From JAJFUB01 sp964622325 (GTDB lineage: Bacteria > Armatimonadota > Zipacnadia > Zipacnadales > UBA11051), in contig CAZUOJ010000008.1 in assembly GCA_964622325.1 (NCBI GenBank), positions 9,068 to 73,067 on the forward strand: DNA of 64,000 bases, given 5' to 3'. Positions 38,507 through 48,297 of this stretch are shown piece by piece; within the stretch, counting starts at the first letter, position 1; each line of letters starts with the position of its first letter. The notes under the pieces are model-generated. The model was given only the letters and a program-made list of their open reading frames with translations, was not told where the DNA came from and did not search any database. A program made the position numbers and the translations under genes.

Positions 38507-39157
38507 ATGAAATCGCTTGCTTTTTTATTTCGCCGTCGTTTTTGCTGTCGTTATGGCTGTGGCTGCCTGATTATTTGTCTTCTGGCAGTCGGAATATATG
38601 GAAGCAAATTTGTTTTGCCCAAAGCTTCTTATTATTGGCGCTGCCTGCTTCCGTCCAGGCCCCGGGGCATTATTTTACATCATACGGCCACGCCTGACAT
38701 CGTGGCCGGCCAGCGCGTGGACGCAGCATTTTTAGATCGTGCCCATGCCCGCCGCGGCTTTAGCTATAAGGATCCCCGTGGCCGCATCTATCATATTGGC
38801 TATCATTATGTCATTTTGCGAGATGGAACAATTCAGCCTGGCCGGCCGGAAAATGCCCCCGGCAGCCACACGCACGGCTATAATGATTATCTGGGCATTT
38901 GCCTTGTGGGCAATTTCAGCTCCAGCGCCAATCCTCATGGCGAGCATGGCGCCACACATCCCAGCCCCGCCCAACTCGCCGCCCTTAATCGGCTCCTGAA
39001 AAAGCTTATCCGTAAATATCATTTTCGTCCCGAAGATATTCGTCGCCATCGGGATTTTGCTTTCACAGCCTGCCCCGGCGATCGCTTCCCCTTTGAGGCT
39101 GTCAAACGCCGCGCTTTTTCCGCCGAAACACAGCCCTCTAAGGACAAAATACGCTAG
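38507..39157 (+). CDS. PGRP/N-acetylmuramoyl-L-alanine amidase family protein
   Basis: This 216-residue protein has a hydrophobic anchor or signal at residues 17-32. The zinc amidase_2/PGRP fold follows: ILHHT (His58, His59), GYHYVILRDGTI, APGSHTHGYN, GICLVGNF, and RRHRDFAFTACPGD with His181 and Cys189. It would cleave the amide between MurNAc and L-Ala of peptidoglycan in the periplasm. The N-terminus is unusually rich in Arg and Cys (FRRRFCCRYGCGC). No clear ribosome site precedes the ATG, so the start is uncertain. Confidence 0.88.
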   Translation: MKSLAFLFRRRFCCRYGCGCLIICLLAVGIYGSKFVLPKASYYWRCLLPSRPRGIILHHTATPDIVAGQRVDAAFLDRAHARRGFSYKDPRGRIYHIGYHYVILRDGTIQPGRPENAPGSHTHGYNDYLGICLVGNFSSSANPHGEHGATHPSPAQLAALNRLLKKLIRKYHFRPEDIRRHRDFAFTACPGDRFPFEAVKRRAFSAETQPSKDKIR

Positions 39158-39238
39158 CCTGTTTCATGTAAACGCCGCATTTCGTGAATATATGTAATTG
39201 ATTGCGGCCTGAGAGATGCATAATTGAAGCAAACGCCT

Positions 39239-41017
39239 TCATGGCTTCCCCAATGTTGGAGGATTTTTGGAATCCCAGTCAATGAGAGCAGGATAGAGCG
39301 GCAGGCCTTTCGTGTCTCGATTGTTCCGGAACAACACATGGCCCTTCTGCACAGCCTCCTTCCACAACGCCAGAGGGAAAAACACGAGCGCCTGCCCGTT
39401 CGGCTGCTTCGGGATCCACGGCGCATCGCCATAATCTGGCAAATCAAACACATTATCTTCAATGCGTATGTCATGATATGTGGGGCGCAGGATTTGGATT
39501 TTCACGCCCAGGGGGCAGACGCGCTGGCCTTTGGCATTCCGATAAGCGCGCCCGCGGATGAAATTGTCCCGAATATGAATGCTTTCCATCCGCCTTATGG
39601 CAGGAATATCGCCGCCCCATAAGCTGATGCCGCATGTCCCCCAGGGCGCGTCGGGATCATCGCCCAGCTCAATAGTGTTGTGGGCAATCAGCACGCCGCG
39701 ATGTTGTGGATGTTGGAGGGGCTGGCCCTTGTCGCTCGCCATATTTAAGGCGATTCCTGTCGTCACGCGACGGAAGACATTGTCCACGATTGTTGTGTCT
39801 TGATTCCACCAACTCATTGTAAATATCGCCGTGCCTTCCCAATTTTCCACGCGATTGCCGCGTATCGTCAGGCCAATACAATCCGCGTATGTGATGCCGT
39901 TCAAAAAACTTTGTTGTGTAGGGGGATCATATTTTTCGTCATGGATCACACAATTTTCCACAAGCCCTCCGTAGCTGGGCCACCAATTGTGCTCATTTTC
40001 GCCTCCATTTTCGGGATTCCAGTTTGGATCTTTGCCCTCTGGCATAATCCAGCTCAAATTATCAAAATTATTTGCGCCTCCCAGAGCAATGTGCGTGATT
40101 TCCGCGACAGAGCCGCCGACATCGCCATTGTGCCCGCAGCCTGTGAAATCCAGATCCCGCAAAACAGCCGCCCGCCGACAGCTGTCGGCTGCTTTATACA
40201 CGAGAGTCTGATACACGACGAAACATTCACGGCTGTGGCCTGTTTTCGGATCGCGTCCCGTGCCGTAGCCACGCAAATTCACGCGCTCCACAAGCGCGCC
40301 GCCGCCCCGTATGCCGATGCAATGAATTGTCGCCTGTTTATCCTGTTTATCAAAATTCGCATCAATTGTCAGATCCCGAATGACAACATAATCAGCACTT
40401 TCGTGGAATTTGCGATTATATAGCATAATAAAATAATTGCTTCCTTCTGGCGCGCCATGAGGATTTGTGCCGTCCAAAAGCTTAATAATTGTGCGCTCGC
40501 GGCCAGAGCCAATAATTCGATAATAGGGGCCCAAATCAACCGCATGAAATGTAATCTTGGGATCATAAGGCTGTGGCTGGCCCCGCACGCCGTATGTCTT
40601 GGCCAATAATTTCACACGGCCATAGCGCCGCAAGCATTTATTGATGGCTCCCTGATCGGCATGCGGATGCGGGCTGTCCCCATCGCCATAGGCGCCAAAC
40701 ATTTCTGCATACACATCCTCATCCGGCTCCACGAGGCGCAGCACGCGGCCTGGCAGTTTTTGCAGCGCAAACACGCTGCCGCCGTCGGGCTCCTCTTGGC
40801 TGTCCGGCTCATAGCGAAACATTCCGCCGCCATTGTCGCCAGGCCGCCGATAGCCGGCTACAGAAATCAGCCCGCCCGAGGGCAATTGCTTGGCCGCACA
40901 CATCTGAGCGATTGTCTCAAAATGCACAGAAGCCTGGGGGGCAGCAAGCACGCTGGCCACGAGGAATAGCCCGCTGAAAAGCCCGCCCCCCAGCTCCCAA
41001 ATTAAACGCTTTCTCAT
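39239..41017 (-). CDS. Secreted right-handed beta-helix protein
   Basis: The 592-residue precursor has a signal peptide at residues 1-25 (GGLFSGLFLVASVLAAPQ). Residues 30-120 match the N-terminal cap of phage-tailspike or pectate-lyase-3-like proteins (SGGLISVAGYRRPGDNGGGMFRY, FGAYGDGDSPHPHADQGAINKCL). Residues 150-560 carry short repeated strands such as VVIRDLTIDANF, LTIRGNRVENWEG, TTIVDNVFRRV and IHIRDNFIRGRA, typical of parallel beta-helix rungs. It probably binds or cleaves acidic polysaccharide outside the cell. Its ATG immediately follows the TAG of the ceramidase-like gene, so translation is coupled. Confidence 0.87.
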   Translation of the reverse strand: MRKRLIWELGGGLFSGLFLVASVLAAPQASVHFETIAQMCAAKQLPSGGLISVAGYRRPGDNGGGMFRYEPDSQEEPDGGSVFALQKLPGRVLRLVEPDEDVYAEMFGAYGDGDSPHPHADQGAINKCLRRYGRVKLLAKTYGVRGQPQPYDPKITFHAVDLGPYYRIIGSGRERTIIKLLDGTNPHGAPEGSNYFIMLYNRKFHESADYVVIRDLTIDANFDKQDKQATIHCIGIRGGGALVERVNLRGYGTGRDPKTGHSRECFVVYQTLVYKAADSCRRAAVLRDLDFTGCGHNGDVGGSVAEITHIALGGANNFDNLSWIMPEGKDPNWNPENGGENEHNWWPSYGGLVENCVIHDEKYDPPTQQSFLNGITYADCIGLTIRGNRVENWEGTAIFTMSWWNQDTTIVDNVFRRVTTGIALNMASDKGQPLQHPQHRGVLIAHNTIELGDDPDAPWGTCGISLWGGDIPAIRRMESIHIRDNFIRGRAYRNAKGQRVCPLGVKIQILRPTYHDIRIEDNVFDLPDYGDAPWIPKQPNGQALVFFPLALWKEAVQKGHVLFRNNRDTKGLPLYPALIDWDSKNPPTLGKP

Positions 41018-42406
41018 CTACGCCAGCTCCTCCAGCAATTGTAAAGCTGTATGCACGAGCACGCGTTCTGTGCCTGCCCCCACAGGACTCCATTCCGGCT
41101 CATAGCCGCCCTCATAGCACGCATTATCTGTGGGCAGATAGCCTATGCTGCCATTGGCCAGACTGATCGGCATCGTGGCCTCAAAAGGCGAGCGTTGCTT
41201 GATTTGCAGGCCAATTTCCACGAGCACTTCTCCAGGCATTGTCACAAGGGCTCCCTCGCCCAAACGCAGCGCCCCGATTTCCGCAGGATAGCCCTGTGAC
41301 ATATCTTGTTTCAGGCGCGCCAGATGTAAAGCATGGCGCAGAGACACAGCGTCTGTGCTTTCCGGCTGCGGATGCGCTTCTAACGCTGCTTGTGCTTCTG
41401 CCACTGAAGGGATATTCGGATTAAAGGGCAAAAAGATATGCGCTTGTTTAAGGGCTAATTTCACATCCCCCCGACATTCATCAATGCTTAAATATGCTTT
41501 CGCCGCTTCCGCCCCTAAGGCTGTCCCTATCCGGAAGCGGGCATTTTGTTGCCTCCAGCGTGGCACAATATCCCCAGCGCAGCCATTAGCAAACAGCATT
41601 GGGCAGCCTGTAAGCTTTTCAAAAGCAAGCCGTGCATATCCCACAAAATCCGCCGAATATCCATAGAAATCTCCTCCGCCGCATACGGGATGACAGGCAA
41701 AATTCACAAGCGCAGCCAGAGGCGCGCCATCTGTTTTGTCTAGGCGCAAGACAAGCACATCGGCATCAGCGGGCCCCACGCGGCGGCCCTCCAATTCCTC
41801 CAGCGGCTCGCTGAGACGGGGCCCCAGATGTTCGCCTCTGTGCCAGGACAAAGCCAATTCATTGCCTATTGCGCTTGCCAGTTCGGCTAGAGGGGGGCCC
41901 AACACAAGATGCATCGCTGTTTTGAATTCGGGGCTGACTTGTCGACGATTGAAGCTGATGCCGCTGGCGAAGCCGCTGCCCCAGCCCGCTACTGCCGGCA
42001 CACGCGCTTGATCTGCCTGGGCAACAATTTGTGCTAATTTTTCTATCAATTCGGTGCAATATTCTGCAGAGATGGCCTCTCGTAGCGTTTTTGTAAGATA
42101 TTCTCCCTCACTAATGACGGGCCCCCAATGCGTGTGGCTGCAGCAAATCGTGATGTGTCCGTCCGGAATCCCTGTAAGCTCCTGGGCGCGTTCGCGGATC
42201 TGTGCCACGACATCGGCTTTTAAGCCAATCAAATCAGCACAGATGATGGCGCAGCGAATGGCGCCCGCCTGTAATACAAGCGCCTGAGCATATAGGGGAT
42301 CCTCTATGCTTTGGGACAGCTGATCGCGAGCGCCATAGCCCGCCATCGGCAGCCCCAAAGGAGGCGTGATTTCTGTACAGGCATAGCCTGCCGTCAAATG
42401 GGCCAT
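41018..42406 (-). CDS. Neutral/alkaline ceramidase N-terminal-like protein, second copy
   Basis: This 462-residue protein shows GYACTEITPPLGLPMAGYGAR, LVLQAGAIRCAIICADLIGL, the zinc motif CCSHTHWGP (His91, His93), VNFACHPVCGG and ANGCAGDIVPR. No signal peptide is seen. It is related in layout to the protein at 34020-35477 but clearly diverged. The gene abuts the secreted beta-helix gene (stop and start codons touch). A cytoplasmic hydrolase acting after extracellular glycan processing fits this pairing, but the substrate is unknown. Confidence 0.86.
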   Translation of the reverse strand: MAHLTAGYACTEITPPLGLPMAGYGARDQLSQSIEDPLYAQALVLQAGAIRCAIICADLIGLKADVVAQIRERAQELTGIPDGHITICCSHTHWGPVISEGEYLTKTLREAISAEYCTELIEKLAQIVAQADQARVPAVAGWGSGFASGISFNRRQVSPEFKTAMHLVLGPPLAELASAIGNELALSWHRGEHLGPRLSEPLEELEGRRVGPADADVLVLRLDKTDGAPLAALVNFACHPVCGGGDFYGYSADFVGYARLAFEKLTGCPMLFANGCAGDIVPRWRQQNARFRIGTALGAEAAKAYLSIDECRGDVKLALKQAHIFLPFNPNIPSVAEAQAALEAHPQPESTDAVSLRHALHLARLKQDMSQGYPAEIGALRLGEGALVTMPGEVLVEIGLQIKQRSPFEATMPISLANGSIGYLPTDNACYEGGYEPEWSPVGAGTERVLVHTALQLLEELA

Positions 42407-42703
42407 TATTGTCTCCTCCTCATTTATAATGTTTTACATTTCTGCCGCCAAAGATGTAATCCTGCGCGCCATTGTCAAAGATTTTGTCTCCCCTTTCGCT
42501 CAAAGTATATTTGGGCGAGCTCCAAATATGTCCACATCAATGCAGAGAATGCAGAGGCTGCAATTTTTGCAAATAATAGTTGCAGGGAAGGGAGCGTCTC
42601 TGTAAAATTGACTATTATGAAAAGGCTAAGCTAAAATCCGTTTCGCCAAAATAAAGAGGCTGATTTTTCGCGCTCTTTTGCAAAAATAACAGGGAAGGAA
42701 GAG
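42407..42703. other. Divergent intergenic region between ceramidase-like and ROK-like genes
   Basis: This is 297 bases of lower-GC sequence between two divergent genes. It must hold both promoters, but I cannot assign boxes with confidence. A short open frame here has no ribosome site and no recognisable protein. Confidence 0.5.
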
Positions 42704-44116
42704 ATGGAGATGAGCGACGCGTTTGAACTTGTAGAGCCTTATTTTACGCCGCCTTTGGATCCCGATTTTCGGCCCGCTGTATTGGCCAACAAAGCCTTCA
42801 TTGCGCAAGCACGCGAAGCGGGCGAAGATGTTCCCCTGCGGATTGCCCTGGAGCGCGCAGATGGCTCCATATCCACATATGAGACAATCTGTTTAGGGCC
42901 CCATAGCGAGCGTTTTGCCGCGAATTTTATGTATGTGGAGCGGCTTGTGAAATTCTTGCTATGGCAGCGTGGGGGCTGGCGCGTGATGATTGGCGGGCCA
43001 GCAGCCATTGGCGAACATATCCGAAGCGTGTATTCTCCCGCAGGCGCGCGCGCCTTTGATTATGAGTTTATGAGCGATGTTTACGAGCATGAATTTACGG
43101 TGGAAATTATGGACGCGGCGGATGTGCCGGAGACAAAGGAGTCCACAGTGCCCTTAGGGCGGCATCTGGACGGCTATCGGATTGGCATAGATTTGGGCGG
43201 CAGCGACTACAAAGTCGCCGCTGTCATTAATGGCGAGGCCGTGTGGACAAAGGAATATCCCTGGGATCCCAAATCGCAAAACGATCCCAATTATCATCGC
43301 CAGCACATTCTGGCTGCTTTAAAGGAAGCGGCCTCCCATCTGCCTCGTGTGGACGCCATTGGCGGCAGCGCCGCAGGCGTGTGGATTAACAATCGCGTGC
43401 TTGTGGCTTCGCTTTTCCGCGGCATTCCGCGGGATGTTTTTAATGCGGAAGTCAAGGATATGTTTGTGAATATCGGCAAAGAATGGGGCGTGCCCCTGAC
43501 GATTGTCAATGATGGCGAAGTCACGGCTCTGGCGGGCTCGATGGAGCTGAATGTCAATGCCGTGTTGGGCATTGCCATGGGCACGAGCGAAGCCGCGGGC
43601 TATGTGACGCGCGAAGGCAACATCACAGGCTGGCTTAACGAGCTGGCTTTTGCGCCGATTGATTATGCGCCCAACGCGCCTGCGGATGAATGGAGCGGCG
43701 ACATCGGCTGTGGCGTACAGTATTTCAATCAAACGGGCGTCGTGCGCATGGCGGAAAAGGCAGGCATTGAATTTGAGCCAGGCCTGGGGCTGCCGGAAAA
43801 GCTCGTTGTTGTGCAGGAATTGATGAAAAAAGGCGACGAACGCGTCGTGCCTGTGTATGAAACAGTGGGAATCTGGTTCGGCTATGCCCTCGCCCATTAC
43901 GCAGATTTCTATGACATTGAGCATTGTCTTATCCTGGGACGCGCGACAAGCGGCGAAGGCGGCCATATCATCAAAGAGCAGGCGGAGAAAGTCCTGGCTG
44001 GCGAATTCCCGGAGCTGGCAGACAAAATCACATTGCATCTGCCTGATGAAAGCAGCCGTCGTGTGGGGCAAGCTGTCGCTGCCGCCAGCCTCCCGGCAAT
44101 TGACACACAAGCTTAA
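42704..44116 (+). CDS. ROK-like sugar kinase with N-terminal extension
   Basis: This 470-residue protein has the ASKHA ATP-binding loop YRIGIDLGGSDYKVAAV at about residue 159, preceded by some 155 residues not found in ordinary ROK kinases (about 300). DAIGGSAAGVWINN, VNDGEVTALAG (catalytic Asp and metal site) and GIAMGTSEAAGYV follow. The usual ROK zinc-finger CGCG motif is not visible. It probably phosphorylates a hexose or related sugar in the cytoplasm. GGAAGGA precedes ATG 42704; ATG 42710 would be almost as good. A strong terminator follows. Confidence 0.83.
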   Translation: MEMSDAFELVEPYFTPPLDPDFRPAVLANKAFIAQAREAGEDVPLRIALERADGSISTYETICLGPHSERFAANFMYVERLVKFLLWQRGGWRVMIGGPAAIGEHIRSVYSPAGARAFDYEFMSDVYEHEFTVEIMDAADVPETKESTVPLGRHLDGYRIGIDLGGSDYKVAAVINGEAVWTKEYPWDPKSQNDPNYHRQHILAALKEAASHLPRVDAIGGSAAGVWINNRVLVASLFRGIPRDVFNAEVKDMFVNIGKEWGVPLTIVNDGEVTALAGSMELNVNAVLGIAMGTSEAAGYVTREGNITGWLNELAFAPIDYAPNAPADEWSGDIGCGVQYFNQTGVVRMAEKAGIEFEPGLGLPEKLVVVQELMKKGDERVVPVYETVGIWFGYALAHYADFYDIEHCLILGRATSGEGGHIIKEQAEKVLAGEFPELADKITLHLPDESSRRVGQAVAAASLPAIDTQA

Positions 44117-44185
44117 TGCGCATCAGCGTTAAAATGATGAGCAATAGCGAAAGCCTATAAATCTGGGCTTCCGTATCCTCTCGCG

Positions 44186-44219
44186 AAAAAGGACAGCCCT
44201 TTTCCGGGCTGTCCTTTTT
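44186..44219. terminator. Strong bidirectional terminator
   Basis: GGACAGCCC (44191-44199) pairs with GGGCTGTCC (44206-44214), flanked by an A run before and a T run after, so it can stop transcription from both the ROK-like gene (+) and the L,D-transpeptidase gene (-). Confidence 0.95.
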
Positions 44220-44291
44220 GTTTGCGCCATTTCCAGCCTGTGCAGCGCTAAATAGGACAACAGACGGCTGAATTAAGCGCCCAATTTGCGT

Positions 44292-45287
44292 TTATTCCAC
44301 ATACACAGGCGTGCCCACAGATACAAGATTATATAAAATGCGCGCATCTTCCCGATGTTGGCGTATGCAGCCATGGGACGCGGGCCGCCCCAGGCGCCCG
44401 TAAAAGCGTGGCAATGTCGCGTGTATGCCGTGGCTGCCTGTGGATGTAATTTGCAACCAGTAATACATCACAACACGATACATCCGGCTGCGCGGCGCAT
44501 AGGCTTTGCGAAATACACGCCCCATTGCTCCCCGCAGCCGATCGTAGGCCCCGGGCCGCATACGGGGCGTTGTGTAGCCAGGCAAGGCAGTCGAGACAAT
44601 ATGCATCCGGCGGATGTTGTCTTCTTCCACATAATACAAGCGCTGGCGGGCTTTGCTCACGACAATGCATGTCTCAGGCTTGTTTTCCAGCATACGGGGC
44701 CAGAATAAATAAGAACGCTGATCCGAAGCCAGCTCCTTTCCGGCCTCATCGAAGCCAATAATTTTAATCGTTATCTCTGTTCCATCGAGCCAGGGCACAC
44801 GCCATTGCGCCGTCCCCGTATTGGGAAATTTGCCAATCAGCCCCCGAAAGCTTCCCCGCGGCCGCCCGCCCAGCCGACAAAGCTCCCCCTCGTATGTTAA
44901 TTTGACAGCGGCAATCGGCCCCGATGTATGCCACACGAGCGTCTGCAGGCCTTCACGCAGCTTGCTTTGCGGAGGCGGATAGGCCAATGTCAAAGCGGGC
45001 GGGGCGTTTGGATCGAAGCGCGGCGGGGGCGGCGGGAGGGGGCGAGCTATTCCTGGCGGCGCAGGCTTAATTGGCCGGCTGGGACGGGGCAGCGGCTGGA
45101 GGGATTCGCCTGTCAGATAAGCATTATCCGGCGCTGGCGGAAGCGGCTCAGGCGGCATAATATAGGGCTCTTGTGGCTCTCCCTCTGCCCCACAGGCACA
45201 GGACGCAGATGCTGTTTCCGCGATGGCTTCCTCAATTGTCCCTAAACACATTAAACACAGCACGAAAATAATCCGTCGTGCAATCAT
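44292..45287 (-). CDS. YkuD L,D-transpeptidase
   Basis: The 331-residue precursor has a signal peptide (residues 1-24, cut near AIA-ET), a Pro-rich linker at 35-90 and a beta-rich module at 95-190. The YkuD catalytic domain follows: CIVVSKARQRLYYVEED, STALPGYTTP, HGIHAT, and the active site ASHGCIRQ with Cys307. It makes L,D cross-links in peptidoglycan or attaches proteins to it in the periplasm. It is 104 bases downstream of the PfkB kinase gene on the same strand and shares the bidirectional terminator with the ROK-like gene. Confidence 0.94.
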   Translation of the reverse strand: MIARRIIFVLCLMCLGTIEEAIAETASASCACGAEGEPQEPYIMPPEPLPPAPDNAYLTGESLQPLPRPSRPIKPAPPGIARPLPPPPPRFDPNAPPALTLAYPPPQSKLREGLQTLVWHTSGPIAAVKLTYEGELCRLGGRPRGSFRGLIGKFPNTGTAQWRVPWLDGTEITIKIIGFDEAGKELASDQRSYLFWPRMLENKPETCIVVSKARQRLYYVEEDNIRRMHIVSTALPGYTTPRMRPGAYDRLRGAMGRVFRKAYAPRSRMYRVVMYYWLQITSTGSHGIHATLPRFYGRLGRPASHGCIRQHREDARILYNLVSVGTPVYVE

Positions 45288-45391
45288 GCCTCAATCCCTA
45301 ATGCTTGTTATGCTGCGGCAGGCTTTTGGCTGGATCAGGGCGATTGGGGGCCATCGTCTCGCTTGAAGGCTTTCTCCCGCCCTCGAACATT

Positions 45392-46426
45392 CTATCCTTC
45401 CGATTTTTCCTGCAGCCAGGAATATTGCCGGGCAGCCGCCAGAACTTCTTCCCATGTGGGCAAGCAGCGCATATCCGGCGGCCGCGAAATGCGCAAAGCC
45501 GCCGCGGCGCTGCCAATGCAGGCCGCCGGCAGCGGCTCATAGCCCTTTAACAAGGCCGCGATAAAGCCGGCATGAAAAGTGTCGCCCGCGCCAATGTCAT
45601 ATTGCACGGACACAGGAAGCGCGGGGATATGCTGTTGCTCCTGCGGCATTATGAGCGTGACGCCCTGGCTGCCTGCTGTGACGGCAATCAGCCTCGGGCC
45701 TAACTGTCGCAGCTTTTCTACAGGCAGCGCGGACGAAAGGCCGGGGGCTTCTGCGGCTGAAGGCGCCCCGGGCTCCTCTGCCACTAACAAAGCCTCCTCC
45801 ACATTCATCACGGCAATATCGGCTAAAGCGAGTGCTTGGCGCTGGACTGCGATTATCCGCTCGCGCGGCTCGTGCCACTGGGAGGCGCGATAATTCAGCG
45901 CATAGGCGACTTGGAGGCCCAGCGCACGCGCCCGGCGGGCGATATCCAGACTGATAGAGCGCAGCGGCTCGGCGCGGATTGTGGCTTCGCTGAAATCCAG
46001 CCAGCGCGCGCGGCGCAGCTCGCTATCTTCCAGCGGCTGCTGCGCTAATTCCTGCATCGGATCACAAAAGCCCGCACAGCGATAAAAATAGAATGTCTTG
46101 GCCCCTTTGCCGTCCATCCAGCAAAACGACACGGGCGTGAGCTGCCCGGGCACGACGCGGACAAAGGATGTGTCCACGCCCAGCTCCTGCAGCCGCCGCC
46201 GCAGCCATTGCCCCAGCTCATCTTCGCCCACACAGCTGGCGAGGCTGACTTTCACGCCCAGCTTCGCCAGCGCCACACAGAAATTGGCCGTGGCGCCAGA
46301 GGGCAAAGCCTCGTAAATGTCAGCCTGCACCAGATTTTGCCCGGGCGTTGTGGGCGTCAATTCCACAAGCGCCGTGCCCAAGGCGAGCACATCGATAATG
46401 TCACGGGGGGCTGAAGCTTTGTTCAT
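45392..46426 (-). CDS. PfkB family carbohydrate kinase
   Basis: This 344-residue ribokinase-fold protein has the N-terminal substrate motif LPSGATANFCVALAKLGVKVSL and the C-terminal signature YDIGAGDTFHAGF with catalytic Asp282. It is similar in layout to fructokinases and to IolC/KDG kinases; the substrate is not certain. Its ATG overlaps the TGA of the GHL10 gene (ATGA), showing coupled translation. It would phosphorylate a sugar released or imported in the same pathway. Fructose is a reasonable guess given the GH32 enzyme elsewhere in the window. Confidence 0.92.
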   Translation of the reverse strand: MNKASAPRDIIDVLALGTALVELTPTTPGQNLVQADIYEALPSGATANFCVALAKLGVKVSLASCVGEDELGQWLRRRLQELGVDTSFVRVVPGQLTPVSFCWMDGKGAKTFYFYRCAGFCDPMQELAQQPLEDSELRRARWLDFSEATIRAEPLRSISLDIARRARALGLQVAYALNYRASQWHEPRERIIAVQRQALALADIAVMNVEEALLVAEEPGAPSAAEAPGLSSALPVEKLRQLGPRLIAVTAGSQGVTLIMPQEQQHIPALPVSVQYDIGAGDTFHAGFIAALLKGYEPLPAACIGSAAAALRISRPPDMRCLPTWEEVLAAARQYSWLQEKSEG

Positions 46427-48141
46427 GGCTGCGCTGTGGGGAAATACGGCTGGACGGGCTCCGCAAAAGCCTTCTGGGCAAGCGCTGCGATGAGCGTCTC
46501 GGTCAATGATTTACTCTCAAAGAAATTAACGCCGCGGGCGCCGTAGGAGCGGCACAAAGTCACTTGCGACAGCACTAGCTCCGGCGTACGGGATTTTATC
46601 TGATTGCCTTCGCGTTGATATAACGAAAGGCCCGGGATAATGCGTGCCAGCGCCGGATCAAACTGTTTGTATTCTTGCAGCAATTTTTCCAGTTCGGCGT
46701 TATTCAGCGTGTAAGCCATCGGAATCACATAATCAATGATGCCCTCTTGCAGCCATCCGTACCAGTCCTGGCAGACGGCATCGGCGGCCTGGCGACTGGG
46801 AAAGACGGCCGCAGAGATGCGGGCCAGGGGCTTCGCTTTCTTGGCTTCCTGATAGACGCTGCGCACCAGCTCCGTGACTGTCCATTTGCGATATTTAATC
46901 CATTCGGCGTGGCGTCTTTTTTCCAGCTCAAGGTCCCCGGACGGCCCCACGGGCAACAACTCCTGTCCCGGCGTCGGATTGAGCACACGCAGCCGCCCAC
47001 TGAAATAAGGGGCTGTGCCCTGCATGCCCAGCACTTCCTGCAGCGCCGGCGAGGAAATCGCAAACACAGGCCCATCTACAAACAGCGCATGCCCGCCCGC
47101 CCTGACAAACTCTTTTAGCCACGCGCATGTTTCCTCCGGGATGTAATACTGTCCGTACAAAAACACGACTCCGCCCGCGGGCACTTTCTCCAGTTGTGTT
47201 TCATCAATCACTTGCGGGCGCAAGCGCAGCGCCGCCAGCCATCCCCACGCTTCCTCCTGGGCTTCCAGCCCATAGCGTGCCGCTGTTTGTTTTGTGCGAA
47301 GCTGAAAAACATTGCTTTCCCTGGCGCCAAAGCGCTGCAGCAGACGCCGAAGCGCTTCATTCACTGCCGGCGTGGCGCCGTACTGGGCCTGCCAGTTAAA
47401 CAGCGCCGCCTCGCCCTGCCCCAGCTTGTTGAGCGTAATCGCCGGCACGCCATCCTCAAAGGCCGCCAGTACCTGTGCCGTTGTGGCACGCCCCAGCGGA
47501 TTGCCGGCTGCCGCTAAAACCGTCGGAAATGTCTTTGCGCCCTCTTGCAGCGGAGGCAAGCCACTGCGCTGCGCAAATTCCTTCTGGCAATGCGCACAAT
47601 AACAATAATCCTGCCCATTATAGCGAATGTAATCAAAATGCAGGCCATCTAAATCATACTGGCGCAAGCATTCCAGCATGACTTCCGTCTGGAAGCGCCG
47701 CACTTCGGGCTTGCCAAAATCGTACCAGCGCGGCGTTATGGGCCGTCCCGGCTGCAACGCCCATTCCGGATGCTGATCGAATACGCCCTTTTGCTTGTAG
47801 CCGTAGCTGCCATTCACAAACCAGGCATGCACTTGCAGCCCCCGCTGATGGGCTAAACGAATGAGTTCCCCCAGCGGATCAAACTGCGGATCCACATTAT
47901 CCGCCAGCGGACAAATCTGGCTGCGATACAGAGCCTGGCCGCCATTGTACCACACACAGGGATACAGCGCATTCAGATGCGCGGCAGCAGCTTTATTCAC
48001 GACTTCCGCCACGGCTTCCGGTGTATTGATAGTTCCAAAGCCCACCCACAGGCCCCGATGCTCCTGATTTTGCGCCGCGCCAGGCCCCGCCAACGCCCCC
48101 AGCAGCACTATAAGAAAGCCGAATTTTAAGCTTTTTCCCAT
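46423..48141 (-). CDS. Secreted family 10-like glycosylhydrolase (GHL10/DUF187)
   Basis: The 572-residue precursor has a signal peptide (residues 1-23, LIVLLGALAGPGAAQ). Residues 27-190 show the GHL10 barrel pattern HRGLWVGFGTINT, HLNALYPCVWYNGG, RGLQVHAWF and LDGLHFDYIRYNG, followed by CYCAHCQKEFAQRSG. Residues 290-385 are an inserted glutamine-amidotransferase-like segment (FVRAGGHALFVDGPVF). The barrel resumes with ISAAVFPSRQAADAVCQDWYGWLQEGIIDYVIPMAYT. Its substrate class is unproven. The next gene, a PfkB kinase, overlaps by four bases. Confidence 0.87.
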   Translation of the reverse strand: MGKSLKFGFLIVLLGALAGPGAAQNQEHRGLWVGFGTINTPEAVAEVVNKAAAAHLNALYPCVWYNGGQALYRSQICPLADNVDPQFDPLGELIRLAHQRGLQVHAWFVNGSYGYKQKGVFDQHPEWALQPGRPITPRWYDFGKPEVRRFQTEVMLECLRQYDLDGLHFDYIRYNGQDYCYCAHCQKEFAQRSGLPPLQEGAKTFPTVLAAAGNPLGRATTAQVLAAFEDGVPAITLNKLGQGEAALFNWQAQYGATPAVNEALRRLLQRFGARESNVFQLRTKQTAARYGLEAQEEAWGWLAALRLRPQVIDETQLEKVPAGGVVFLYGQYYIPEETCAWLKEFVRAGGHALFVDGPVFAISSPALQEVLGMQGTAPYFSGRLRVLNPTPGQELLPVGPSGDLELEKRRHAEWIKYRKWTVTELVRSVYQEAKKAKPLARISAAVFPSRQAADAVCQDWYGWLQEGIIDYVIPMAYTLNNAELEKLLQEYKQFDPALARIIPGLSLYQREGNQIKSRTPELVLSQVTLCRSYGARGVNFFESKSLTETLIAALAQKAFAEPVQPYFPTAQP

Positions 48142-48297
48142 ATTCTGCCCTTCTTTTCTGATAGTGCGCTTTTGTATTCTATTCGCTGGATTACTTTCTC
48201 TCCCTTTATTTTTGCTGGCGCGAAAAAAATGCTTATTCCCAATTCAATTTTATAAAAAAACTTTTATGCAATATAAACAAATAAAAAGAAGGAGAAA

